8,368 bases of DNA from Bacteroidales bacterium Bact_23 (GCA_001603685.1 LUZO01000444.1:1-8368); one strand, 5' to 3'. Counted from the stretch's first letter, positions 1 to 6,273 are shown. A program made the numbers and translations. Notes: generated from the sequence alone by a model not told the origin.

Positions 1-25
1 GAACAAATTTTTCTTTATTTTCCAT
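1..25 (-). CDS. 5' end of an unidentified leftward gene (partial)
   Basis: Only eight codons lie inside the window; they read MENKEKFV from an ATG whose complement is at 23-25. Nothing can be said about function. The reading is supported by context: a well-spaced Bacteroidota-type promoter (TTGACA at 74-79 and TATCTTTG at 48-55, both on the minus strand) ends about 20 bp upstream of this ATG. This would give a short leader typical of the phylum. The gene is divergent from the HAD nucleotidase gene. The start codon is inferred from the promoter distance and the absence of another candidate nearby; without the rest of the frame it remains tentative. Confidence 0.4.
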
Positions 26-28
26 GAC

Positions 29-47
29 TGATATCTTTTTGATATCA
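29..47. repeat. 19-bp perfect inverted repeat, possible operator
   Basis: The sequence shows TGATATC, a five-base T spacer, then GATATCA: two 7-base arms in perfect inverted symmetry. Each arm contains the palindrome GATATC, so the unit is also a direct repeat. It begins one base after the -7 box of the leftward promoter and covers the expected transcription start and most of the leader before the ATG at 25. This position suits a repressor operator or a small 5'-leader hairpin. Which of these, if either, is inference. Confidence 0.45.
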
Positions 48-79
48 CAAAGATACTATAATGAATATCGGTTTGTCAA
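48..79 (-). promoter_or_regulatory. Bacteroidota-type promoter for the leftward edge gene
   Basis: On the minus strand TTGACA (74-79) is followed by TATCTTTG (48-55), a perfect match to the -7 consensus TAnnTTTG. The first T of TTG lies 24 bases before the TA of the -7 box, in line with usual -33/-7 spacing in this phylum. Transcription would start near 41-44, giving a leader of about 17-20 bases to the ATG at 25. This is the best complete promoter in the window. Confidence 0.6.
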
Positions 80-129
80 GTTTTTTTGAAAAATTTTTCA
101 TCCGGAATACCGGCTGATTTTCAAATGCC

Positions 130-137
130 TATTTTTG
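130..137 (+). promoter_or_regulatory. Candidate -7 box upstream of the HAD nucleotidase gene
   Basis: TATTTTTG matches TAnnTTTG on the plus strand. No convincing -33 TTTG lies about 24 bases upstream. If used, transcription would begin near 142-146, which would exclude the in-frame TTG at 135 as start codon and favour GTG at 162. T-rich DNA produces this motif easily, so support is moderate to low. Confidence 0.35.
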
Positions 138-161
138 CAAGGCATTCAGCCATTCCGCACC

Positions 162-863
162 GTGATACAAAAGCGCTACCGCCATCTGTTTTTCGATCTG
201 GATAAGACCCTTTGGGATTTTGAGACCAATTCGCAGGAAACCCTTCGCGACATCTATTTCAGATACCGGCTGCCTGAAAAAGGGATTGGCTCTTTCGAAA
301 TATTCTTCGACACCTATAACCGGTACAATGAGGAACTCTGGGATTTATACCGGCGGAACAGCATCGCCAAGGAACTGCTTCGCGTAAAGCGCTTCACCCT
401 TACCCTGAATGATTTCGGCATCACAAACGGGAATCTCGACAGGGATATGGCCCACGACTATGTCACCCTCAGTCCTGAGAAAACCGGCCTTTTCCCTGGC
501 ACGCTTTCAACCCTTGAGGTGCTGAAGGGGAAATATCACCTGCACATCATTACCAACGGATTTGAGGAAGTTCAGCATAAAAAACTCCGCCACTCCGGAC
601 TGAGAGGCTATTTTACTGAGGTCATCACCTCGGAGGATGCGGGAGTTACCAAACCTGAGCCGGGAATCTTCAGCTATGCGCTGTCGAGAGCGGGCGCCCG
701 TGCAGGCGAAAGCCTGATGATAGGCGATGATGAGGCGGTGGATATCAGAGGTGCGCGGGCATCCGGAATCGACCAGGTGCTGGTGGATTACAACAACGAA
801 TTCCCTGACTCCGAAGCCACCTACCGCATTGCGAAACTGAGCGAACTGCTCGATCTGCTGTAA
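162..863 (+). CDS. yjjG: YjjG-family noncanonical pyrimidine nucleotidase (HAD superfamily)
   Basis: A haloacid dehalogenase-like phosphatase of 233 residues from GTG at 162; the YjjG family is usually about 225-235. All four HAD motifs are visible: motif I DLDKTLWDF (nucleophile D12, acid/base D14), motif II in IITNG (T131), motif III lysine in TKPEPGIF (K164) and motif IV GDD (D189, D190). The DLDKTLWDF wording and the cap insert between motifs I and II fit the YjjG branch, which in E. coli removes phosphate from noncanonical pyrimidine nucleotides and so cleans the nucleotide pool; transfer of that role here is inference. The frame opens further upstream with TTG at 135, adding nine residues without family character, and that TTG sits inside a -7-like box, so GTG 162 is preferred. 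No Shine-Dalgarno is seen at either start. It stands alone and ends directly in a terminator. Confidence 0.85.
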   Translation: MIQKRYRHLFFDLDKTLWDFETNSQETLRDIYFRYRLPEKGIGSFEIFFDTYNRYNEELWDLYRRNSIAKELLRVKRFTLTLNDFGITNGNLDRDMAHDYVTLSPEKTGLFPGTLSTLEVLKGKYHLHIITNGFEEVQHKKLRHSGLRGYFTEVITSEDAGVTKPEPGIFSYALSRAGARAGESLMIGDDEAVDIRGARASGIDQVLVDYNNEFPDSEATYRIAKLSELLDLL

Positions 864-898
864 AAAAAAAGACCGCTAAAAGCGGCCTCTTTTTTTTC
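862..898. terminator. Intrinsic terminator, probably bidirectional
   Basis: Directly after the nucleotidase TAA there is a run of nine A, then a short GC stem (CCGC, loop TAAAA, GCGG, extended by AG/CT across one A-C mismatch), then a run of eight T. Read rightward it has the stem plus T-tract of an intrinsic terminator; read leftward the A run becomes the T tract. It lies between the convergent ends at 863 and 910, so it can serve both genes. Confidence 0.8.
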
Positions 899-909
899 CT
901 CATCATGTC

Positions 910-1170
910 TTACTTACTTGCAGGTACCGGTTTTGCGGATTTTGATTTGTCATCCGAGCAAGGAGTGGCGCAATCTGATTTGGCTTTGCCGGTTTCCTGG
1001 CCTGTGCAACAATCTTTTTTATCTTTTTTAATCACCGTGGGAGATGAAGATTTCGATTTTGCATTCTCAACCTTCTTCGATGGTTTCTTCTCCGGTACAT
1101 TCTGCGCGTCTACAGTTGTTACAGCAAATGCAAGTGCAATGGCAGAAAAAAGGATAGCTAATTTTTTCAT
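910..1170 (-). CDS. Small exported lysine/cysteine-containing hypothetical protein
   Basis: An 86-residue protein of unknown function. Residues 1-22 form a clear signal peptide: MKK, a hydrophobic core (LAILFSAIALAFAV), then TTVDAQ with probable signal peptidase I cleavage near A22. No lipobox is present, so it is probably periplasmic or secreted. The mature part is low complexity, rich in Lys, Ser, Pro, Asp and Ala, and holds four cysteines: an adjacent pair C54-C55, then C67 and C71 (a CxxxC). These could form disulfides or bind metal; no family was recognised. The frame continues upstream to 1227, but ATG at 1170 is chosen because it places the signal peptide at the N-terminus and follows a -7 box by about 26 bases. 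It is monocistronic, downstream of psd but 116 bp away. The signal peptide and compositionally consistent mature region argue that it is real. Confidence 0.75.
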   Translation of the reverse strand: MKKLAILFSAIALAFAVTTVDAQNVPEKKPSKKVENAKSKSSSPTVIKKDKKDCCTGQETGKAKSDCATPCSDDKSKSAKPVPASK

Positions 1171-1196
1171 AATATAATATAGTATTTGGTGTGAGG

Positions 1197-1204
1197 CAAA
1201 TATA
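1197..1204 (-). promoter_or_regulatory. Candidate -7 box for the small exported protein gene
   Basis: The minus strand reads TATATTTG, a perfect TAnnTTTG match, about 26 bases before the ATG at 1170. The leader between is AT-rich with no Shine-Dalgarno, as is common in Bacteroidota. A clear -33 TTTG at the usual distance is not seen (TGTC lies near 1223-1226). Confidence 0.5.
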
Positions 1205-1286
1205 CAACCAGATTCTGCTTTTGACACTCCCGATTTTGTTAATTATTTGTTAAATATTGCCATTTTCAGCTCACTTTTTGACATTT

Positions 1287-1943
1287 TCAGGGCAATCTGG
1301 CCAAAACCGTCTGTTTTCCCCTTACTTTTTCATTCAACTTTACCAACACTTCGGCTTCCGGCGGAAGGAAGACATCTACCCTGGAGCCGAACTTTATAAA
1401 GCCAATCTCATCGCCCTGGCGTATGCTGTTGTCCTTTGCCGCATAACAGACAATCCGCCTGGCCATGGCACCGGCTATCTGCCTTACCAGTATCGGAACC
1501 CCCTTTTCGTTTTTTATCACTATGGTTGTCCGCTCATTTTCGGTTGATGCTTTTGGATGCCTGGCATAGAAATACTTTCCGGGGTGATATTTCATATAAC
1601 TGACAGTTCCTGAAACAGGCGCCCAGTTGGCATGTACATTATTGGGCGACATAAACACAGAAATCTGTCTTCTCTTTCCCTGAAAAAATTCAGGTTCCTC
1701 AACCTCCTCTATTACCACTACCGTCCCATCTGCGGGGCACAGTACATTGGATTCGTCAGGCATCACGGTGCGCTCCGGCAGTCTGAAAAATCTTACAATC
1801 CATACAAAAGTGAGTAAAAGCAAAATCCAGATGGCAATATGCAACCACTGCGGCATCGGAATCAGACCCGTAACCGGCGAAACAATTCCCAGTGCAATGA
1901 AAGAGATGAGAATAATCCGGTATCCTTCTTTATGTATTGTCAT
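1287..1943 (-). CDS. psd: Phosphatidylserine decarboxylase family protein (proenzyme)
   Basis: A pyruvoyl-dependent decarboxylase that converts phosphatidylserine to phosphatidylethanolamine at the inner membrane. Its 218 residues match the short Psd form of Bacteroidota and some other phyla rather than the roughly 320-residue E. coli type. Two hydrophobic segments (about 9-27 and 33-50) anchor the N-terminus. The catalytic core shows PADG (70-73, with D72), the histidine motif NNVHANWAP (H104), and a self-cleavage site FGSR in which G186-S187 replaces the LGST of the long enzymes; cleavage there makes the small alpha chain carrying the pyruvoyl group. D72, H104 and S187 would form the maturation triad by analogy. 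ATG at 1943 is the only sensible start. It is the last gene of the leftward operon, 82 bp after cdsA, whose product CDP-diacylglycerol is the precursor of phosphatidylserine; the linking enzyme PssA is not in the window. The 3' side shows no strong terminator. Confidence 0.92.
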   Translation of the reverse strand: MTIHKEGYRIILISFIALGIVSPVTGLIPMPQWLHIAIWILLLLTFVWIVRFFRLPERTVMPDESNVLCPADGTVVVIEEVEEPEFFQGKRRQISVFMSPNNVHANWAPVSGTVSYMKYHPGKYFYARHPKASTENERTTIVIKNEKGVPILVRQIAGAMARRIVCYAAKDNSIRQGDEIGFIKFGSRVDVFLPPEAEVLVKLNEKVRGKQTVLARLP

Positions 1944-1959
1944 ATCTTTATTTTGTCAG

Positions 1960-1993
1960 CAAATTTCAAAAGAAAGAAGCTCTGTTTCACAAA
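1960..1993 (-). promoter_or_regulatory. Possible internal promoter for psd
   Basis: In the 82-bp cdsA-psd gap the minus strand has TTTG (1990-1993) followed 22 bases later by GAAATTTG (1960-1967), one mismatch from TAnnTTTG. Start-to-start spacing is 26. The expected transcription start would be about 11 bases before the psd ATG. It would explain the unusually long gap in an otherwise tightly packed operon, but the -7 mismatch keeps confidence low. Confidence 0.3.
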
Positions 1994-2025
1994 TAAGTAC
2001 CTTTCGTTTTCCTGATGACAGGTTT

Positions 2026-2844
2026 TCATCTGATAAACCAGATGATGATAAAAACCATTGGTGCGGCAACAAATACGGCATCGAAGCGGTCGAGTATTCC
2101 ACCATGCCCCGGCAGAAGCGTTCCTGAATCCTTAACCCCCGCACTTCGCTTAAGCATCGATTCAATCAGATCACCCAGAGTTCCAAACACAATGATAACT
2201 ACGGCAATCAGCAGCCACACGGTTACGGGAAACTCTTTGAATGAAGCGGATATCATATAAGCGGTAAGCAGTCCCACAGCCATACCGCCGGCAAACCCCT
2301 CCCACGATTTTCCCGGGCTGATTCGTTCAAGCATTTTTCTTTTACCCAGCATAGAGCCGAAAATGTATGCACCCGAGTCGTAAATCCACAAAATCAGAAA
2401 GAAACCAAGCAATGCTCCGCCGTGCAGCCATGCCTGTTCAGCGCCATCATTAAAAAAGCCGCTGAGCAGTGCAAGCGGAACCACGATCCAGATGATTCCG
2501 AGCGCCGATGCAGCCACATTGCCGAAAGGTTTGCTGCTCTTTCTGAAAAGCTCGGCACAAAGCTGCAGCGGAACCACTGCAAGGCCAAACAACAGATATC
2601 CCACCGGAATCACTCCCGAAATTGCCGCTACTATTCCGGCATATACAATGGCTGAAAAGATGAGCGAAGCACTTTTTGACGGAAACATTTCAATTTTTGC
2701 GGCTATCCGGATAAACTCCAGCATTCCGCCAAGGGCAACCAGCAGAAACAGGGCAGCAAAAGCCCATTTGCTCAGCAATACCGAGCCAATGATGGTAATC
2801 ACGAAAACGGCGCCGGTAATGGTGCGCCTGATAAAATTATTCAC
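2026..2844 (-). CDS. cdsA: Phosphatidate cytidylyltransferase (CDP-diacylglycerol synthase)
   Basis: An integral membrane enzyme that makes CDP-diacylglycerol and pyrophosphate from phosphatidic acid and CTP, the branch point of bacterial phospholipid synthesis. Its 272 residues are mostly hydrophobic, with about seven or eight predicted membrane segments. The family signature is complete near the C-terminus, from S229 to D255: S-x-L-K-R, K-D-x-G, L-P-x-H-G-G, then L-D-R-F-D. The earlier conserved patches IYDSGAY (154-160) and SPGKSWEG (176-183) are also present. The start is a GTG at 2844, which overlaps the last eight bases of the DUF2007 gene, consistent with translational coupling; no ATG gives a better start and residues after it (NNFIRRTITG, then a hydrophobic stretch) look like a normal CdsA N-terminus. 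It supplies substrate to the pathway in which psd, next in the operon, acts. Confidence 0.95.
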   Translation of the reverse strand: MNNFIRRTITGAVFVITIIGSVLLSKWAFAALFLLVALGGMLEFIRIAAKIEMFPSKSASLIFSAIVYAGIVAAISGVIPVGYLLFGLAVVPLQLCAELFRKSSKPFGNVAASALGIIWIVVPLALLSGFFNDGAEQAWLHGGALLGFFLILWIYDSGAYIFGSMLGKRKMLERISPGKSWEGFAGGMAVGLLTAYMISASFKEFPVTVWLLIAVVIIVFGTLGDLIESMLKRSAGVKDSGTLLPGHGGILDRFDAVFVAAPMVFIIIWFIR

Positions 2845-3040
2845 GGTCAGGATTTTTTACTAACTGAATTGCACGAAGGGCATCATCAACCGGTACATAT
2901 AGCTCCACTTCACCGATATTATATACCGAAAGGCGTTTATTCACGAGAATTACGGTAATCAGATGCTCTTCGAGCATCCCTTTAAGCAATTCCGCTTCAT
3001 ACTCCTGAGTTGTGGTATAGATGCAGGTCCAGCCTTCCAT
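2837..3040 (-). CDS. DUF2007 domain protein (putative signal-transducing protein)
   Basis: A 67-residue protein that fits the DUF2007 family: opening aromatic/strand segment (WTCIYTTTQ), a helix rich in Glu and Leu with the typical EYEAELLKGMLEE pattern (13-25), a hydrophobic strand (ITVILVN), the small NIGEVELYVP strand (41-50), and a final helix VDDALRAIQLV. This is a compact ferredoxin-like, ACT-like layout; the family is annotated only as a putative signal-transducing protein, with no established ligand or partner. No membrane segment or signal peptide is present, so it should be cytoplasmic. It starts 7 bp after the LUD gene and overlaps cdsA by 8 bp, so its product is probably made in step with CdsA. 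A regulatory role on lipid synthesis is only inference from position. Confidence 0.82.
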   Translation of the reverse strand: MEGWTCIYTTTQEYEAELLKGMLEEHLITVILVNKRLSVYNIGEVELYVPVDDALRAIQLVKNPDRE

Positions 3041-3047
3041 TGTTCAA

Positions 3048-3743
3048 CTATTTTTGCATATACTCAACATCGTCGGCCATAAACAGGTAGAGTTCACGCG
3101 GCCCATGGCCTCCGGGTTGAGGATACGGTTCTATGGCTCCCGTGCGGCACGGTCCGGTAATCAAACTGACAACAGAAGGCAGCCTGCCGCTGTATTTAAT
3201 TCTCAATTTCCCGATGGCATCCAGGAAATCTTCGGCAATTTGCGAGGTAAATGCAATAATCACATGAATTTCAGGATAAATATGCAGCCGTCTTCCGCTT
3301 TTCTGTGCTGATGAAACCATAACGCTTCCGTGCCTGGCCAGCAGATACTCGCATGAGGTGACCACTACTTTAGCCGCAGCCAGATTCTCGTCGCCTGTCT
3401 GTACTTTTATGCCGCTGTGCCGCAACATTCCCGTCAGCGCTTCGTCCTTGCACCAGGCTTGTTCCCAAAGCTTTTTGTCGAAAACCGTTCTCACCTTCTT
3501 TACCATATCCTCAGGCGAGGTGCAGAAGATAAAATTGCCTCCTGCCAGGGTAAACTCACGGGCAAAGTGAATATCGGGCGCTTCATCCATCGGCTTGAAA
3601 ACCGATGATTCAAATTCAACGCCGGCAAAAAGGTTTTCAGCGGGCTCAATCAGCGCATGACGGATATTTTTCAATACCTTCTCGCGGGTGGTACTCTCTC
3701 TGAAATGTTCCGGCCTTGTGTTGAATCTGTTACGCGCCTTCAT
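3048..3743 (-). CDS. LUD domain protein (LutC/YkgG-like)
   Basis: A 231-residue single LUD-domain protein related to LutC of the lactate utilisation complex. Typical features are the STTREKVLKNIRHAL opening helix (17-31), the strand/helix core with VVVTSCEYLLARHGSVMVSS, where the LxxxGS element is diagnostic, IHVIIAFTSQ, and a C-terminal LITGPCRT...HGPREL segment. No lutA or lutB lies nearby, and from general knowledge a solo LUD gene beside ftsH and cdsA is common in Bacteroidota, so lactate oxidation should not be assumed; its role is unknown. Oddity: the usual GPSRTADIE-type signature reads GPCRTGAIE, and the usual hydrophobic QTLVLGVHGP reads PYPQPGGHGP, so the normally acidic and hydrophobic positions have changed while the flanks remain intact. 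The N-terminal 16 residues are a basic extension with no alternative start. It lies 5 bp after ftsH and 7 bp before the DUF2007 gene. Confidence 0.88.
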   Translation of the reverse strand: MKARNRFNTRPEHFRESTTREKVLKNIRHALIEPAENLFAGVEFESSVFKPMDEAPDIHFAREFTLAGGNFIFCTSPEDMVKKVRTVFDKKLWEQAWCKDEALTGMLRHSGIKVQTGDENLAAAKVVVTSCEYLLARHGSVMVSSAQKSGRRLHIYPEIHVIIAFTSQIAEDFLDAIGKLRIKYSGRLPSVVSLITGPCRTGAIEPYPQPGGHGPRELYLFMADDVEYMQK

Positions 3744-3748
3744 AAGGT

Positions 3749-5827
3749 TTAATGTAATGGTACAGGTGATTCACTTTCATCGGCGGGAGGAAGTGAAGGT
3801 TTCACCTCCTCTGCGGCGGGATTTTCGCCTGCCTTCTCCTTTTCCGGCTCCTTAGCCTGCCCGGTATTGTTCAGCTCACTGAAGTCGTGCGACTCTTCAA
3901 ATGGCCGTTTACCAAAAATATTTTCAAGGTCTTCGCGGAAAATCACCTCTTTCTTCAGCAGTATCGAAGCCAGATCATCCAGTTTATCGCGGTTTTCGAG
4001 CAGGATATCCTTGGCCTGCTTATAGGCACTTTCCACAATTTTCTTCACCTCCACATCTATCAGTTCGGCGGTTGCCTCGCTGTATGGCTTCTGGAAAGAA
4101 TACTCCTGCTGTCCGGTGGAATCGTAATAGCTTACATTGCCCACCTCTTTGTTCAGCCCGAAATAGACCACCATGGCATACGCCTGTTTGGTCACCTTCT
4201 CAAGGTCGTTCAGTGCTCCGGTGGATATCTGTCCGAACACCACCTCTTCAGAGGCACGGCCGCCCATGGTGGCTACCAGTTCGTCGAACATCTGTTCATA
4301 GGTGGTTATCTGCCGCTCTTCAGGGAGATACCAGGCAGCGCCCAGCGCCTTGCCCCGTGGCACAATGGTTACCTTCACCAACGGATGCGCATAACGGAGC
4401 AACCAGCTTACGGCGGCATGGCCGGCTTCGTGGAAAGCTATCACCTTTTTCTCCTGAGGCGAGATGATTTTATTTCGTTTCTCCAATCCGCCAATGATCC
4501 GGTCGATGGCATCGATGAAATCCTGGCGTGTGATTTCAGTTTTGTTTCTTCTGGCGGCAATCAGCGCCGATTCGTTACATACATTGGCAATGTCGGCGCC
4601 CGAGAATCCGGGGGTCTGTTTCGAAAGAAACTCCACATCAACCGAATCGTCGTATTTCAGCGGTTTCATGTGTACCTTAAAGATGGCTTTCCGCTCTTCC
4701 AGGTCGGGTAGCTCAACATGTATCTGCCGGTCGAATCGTCCGGCCCTGAGCAGCGCCCTGTCGAGGATGTCGGCACGGTTTGTAGCCGCCAGAATAATGA
4801 CTCCTGCATTGGTGGCAAAGCCATCCATTTCGGTAAGAAGCTGATTCAGCGTATTTTCGCGCTCATCGTTGGCACCGGTAATCTGGTTACGCCCCCTGGC
4901 GCGGCCAATGGCATCAATTTCGTCGATGAAGATGATGCAGGGCGCTTTTTCCTTGGCCTGTTTAAACAGGTCGCGCACCCTCGAAGCACCTACGCCTACA
5001 AACATTTCGACGAAGTCGGAACCCGAAAGCGAGAAGAACGGCACCTTTGCTTCGCCGGCAACCGCCTTGGCCAGCAGGGTTTTTCCGGTTCCCGGAGGGC
5101 CAACCAGCAGCGCGCCTTTCGGAATTTTTCCGCCAAGAGTGGTATATTTTTTAGGATTCTTCAGAAAATCAACGATTTCCATGATCTCAACCTTTGCCTC
5201 TTCAAGGCCGGCTACATCGTTGAAGTTGACGCTTACATGGGTATCTTTGTCAAAGAGTTGGGCTTTCGATTTGCCAATGTTGAAGATCTGTCCGCCTCCG
5301 CCGGCGCCGCGGCTCATCATCCGCATGATGAAGAACCAGACTCCGACCAGCAGCAAAACAGGAATAATCCATGAGAAAAGCGCATCGCCCCAGACATTCC
5401 TACGGGTTTGGTTCTCAATATAAACCGGCTTTTCTACATCTTTCTGAACCTCTGTTACATCCTTCTCGAAATTCTCAACTGAACCGATGTTGTAAACATA
5501 CTGCGGACGGCTGCCGTTGCCAAACCCTTCGCCGGACTTCACATCCTTGTATTTATCGGCCGAGAGCTTCTCCTTTTTGATAAAGACTTCGGCAAACTCC
5601 TTGTTCACAAGCACCAGCCGGTCAACATCGCCATCTTCAATCATCTCCTTCAGTTCACCCCAGCCTACGCTTTTTACCGGGGTATTCCAGTTCATAAACT
5701 GAAGGCCGATAATCAGGCCAAAGAGCAATATATAAATCCAGTAAAAACTGAATTTAGGTCTGGTACCTTTAGGCTTCAGATCCGGCCTGTTGCTGTTTTC
5801 AGGCTTATTTTCGCTGTTATTGTTCAT
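3749..5827 (-). CDS. ftsH: ATP-dependent zinc metalloprotease FtsH
   Basis: A membrane-anchored AAA+ protease that forms hexamers and degrades misfolded membrane proteins and regulatory targets. In 692 residues: an Asn/Pro/Lys-rich cytoplasmic start, membrane segment 1 (about 26-46), an extracytoplasmic domain, membrane segment 2 (about 150-170), a Gly-rich linker, then the AAA+ module with Walker A GPPGTGKT (243-250), pore loop FVG (276-278), Walker B IIFIDEID (298-305), and the second region of homology with GRFDR (arginines R364 and R367). The peptidase has HEAGH (466-470), with D541 in LNDLEK as probable third zinc ligand. The C-terminal 35 residues are a Glu/Pro/Lys-rich tail with no defined fold. 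The frame extends upstream to 5923 inside rsfS, but ATG at 5827 is chosen because it lies 2 bp after the rsfS stop and gives the normal short N-terminus. E. coli FtsH controls lipopolysaccharide synthesis through LpxC; co-transcription with cdsA and psd here hints at a membrane-homeostasis link, which is inference. Confidence 0.97.
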   Translation of the reverse strand: MNNNSENKPENSNRPDLKPKGTRPKFSFYWIYILLFGLIIGLQFMNWNTPVKSVGWGELKEMIEDGDVDRLVLVNKEFAEVFIKKEKLSADKYKDVKSGEGFGNGSRPQYVYNIGSVENFEKDVTEVQKDVEKPVYIENQTRRNVWGDALFSWIIPVLLLVGVWFFIMRMMSRGAGGGGQIFNIGKSKAQLFDKDTHVSVNFNDVAGLEEAKVEIMEIVDFLKNPKKYTTLGGKIPKGALLVGPPGTGKTLLAKAVAGEAKVPFFSLSGSDFVEMFVGVGASRVRDLFKQAKEKAPCIIFIDEIDAIGRARGRNQITGANDERENTLNQLLTEMDGFATNAGVIILAATNRADILDRALLRAGRFDRQIHVELPDLEERKAIFKVHMKPLKYDDSVDVEFLSKQTPGFSGADIANVCNESALIAARRNKTEITRQDFIDAIDRIIGGLEKRNKIISPQEKKVIAFHEAGHAAVSWLLRYAHPLVKVTIVPRGKALGAAWYLPEERQITTYEQMFDELVATMGGRASEEVVFGQISTGALNDLEKVTKQAYAMVVYFGLNKEVGNVSYYDSTGQQEYSFQKPYSEATAELIDVEVKKIVESAYKQAKDILLENRDKLDDLASILLKKEVIFREDLENIFGKRPFEESHDFSELNNTGQAKEPEKEKAGENPAAEEVKPSLPPADESESPVPLH

Positions 5828-5829
5828 CT

Positions 5830-6258
5830 TTAAGTTAAGTCTTCTGCTGTTGAATCCTTCTTTTTTGTCTTTTTCTTTGCAGGAGGCGCCGGTTTGCAGA
5901 GTTTTATCTCTGCATCGGCCCACAATTGTTCAAGCTGATAATGTCTTCGGACAGGTTCCTGGAAAATGTGTACTACTACATCAAAATAATCGAGAAGCAC
6001 CCATTCGGCATTCTCAAAGCCCTCTTTTTTCCAGACTTTCTGTCCGATGGCCTTTTTTACCTCACGCTCTACCGAGTCGGCGATGGCTTCAACCTGAGTA
6101 CGCGATCCTGCATGACAAACCACAAAAAAGTCGGCCACTGCATTGTGTATCTTACGGAGATCGATGGTTACAACATCTTCTCCCTTTTTTTCGAAAATTC
6201 CTTCCGTAATGATAGCAGTCAGCATTTCGGATGCCGATCTGACTTTTTTACCTGCCAT
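5830..6258 (-). CDS. rsfS: Ribosome silencing factor RsfS (Iojap family)
   Basis: Binds ribosomal protein uL14 on the large subunit and blocks joining of the small subunit when nutrients are low. The RsfS core spans about residues 8-115: EMLTAIITEGIFEKKGEDVV, then TIDLRKIHNAVADFFVVC, the GSRTQVEAIADSVE helix, EWVLLDYFDVVVHIF and the closing RRHYQLEQLW, all in family order. The protein is 142 residues, longer than the usual 105-120, because of a Pro/Lys-rich tail after residue 120 (KPAPPAKKKTKKK) that may add RNA contact. ATG at 6258 is chosen over an in-frame TTG two codons upstream. It is the first gene of the operon and sits 2 bp before ftsH, an arrangement common in Bacteroidota. A -7 box lies about 24 bases upstream. 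Confidence 0.94.
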   Translation of the reverse strand: MAGKKVRSASEMLTAIITEGIFEKKGEDVVTIDLRKIHNAVADFFVVCHAGSRTQVEAIADSVEREVKKAIGQKVWKKEGFENAEWVLLDYFDVVVHIFQEPVRRHYQLEQLWADAEIKLCKPAPPAKKKTKKKDSTAEDLT

Positions 6259-6273
6259 AGGCAATTATTGTAA

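Noticed and set aside
102..113. CCGG-AATA-CCGG repeat upstream of the nucleotidase gene.
   Set aside because: Four-base palindromic arms are too short to support an operator or hairpin call.
2011..2022. CCTG-ATGA-CAGG hairpin just after cdsA as a terminator.
   Set aside because: The stem is only 4 bp and is followed on the transcribed (minus) strand by A residues, not a T tract.
3049..3056. TATTTTTG on the plus strand, matching the -7 consensus.
   Set aside because: It lies at the 3' end of the leftward LUD gene with no rightward gene downstream; T-rich DNA gives such matches by chance.
3048..3743. Assigning the LUD protein as LutC of a lactate utilisation operon.
   Set aside because: No LutA or LutB gene is adjacent and the context is ftsH/cdsA, so only the domain name is supported.
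3887..4711. Long open frame on the plus strand (274 codons) opposite ftsH, with similar ones at 4718-5374 and 4869-5423.
   Set aside because: These lie wholly antisense to ftsH, whose motifs are complete. The translations are low-quality mirror sequences with no recognisable domain.
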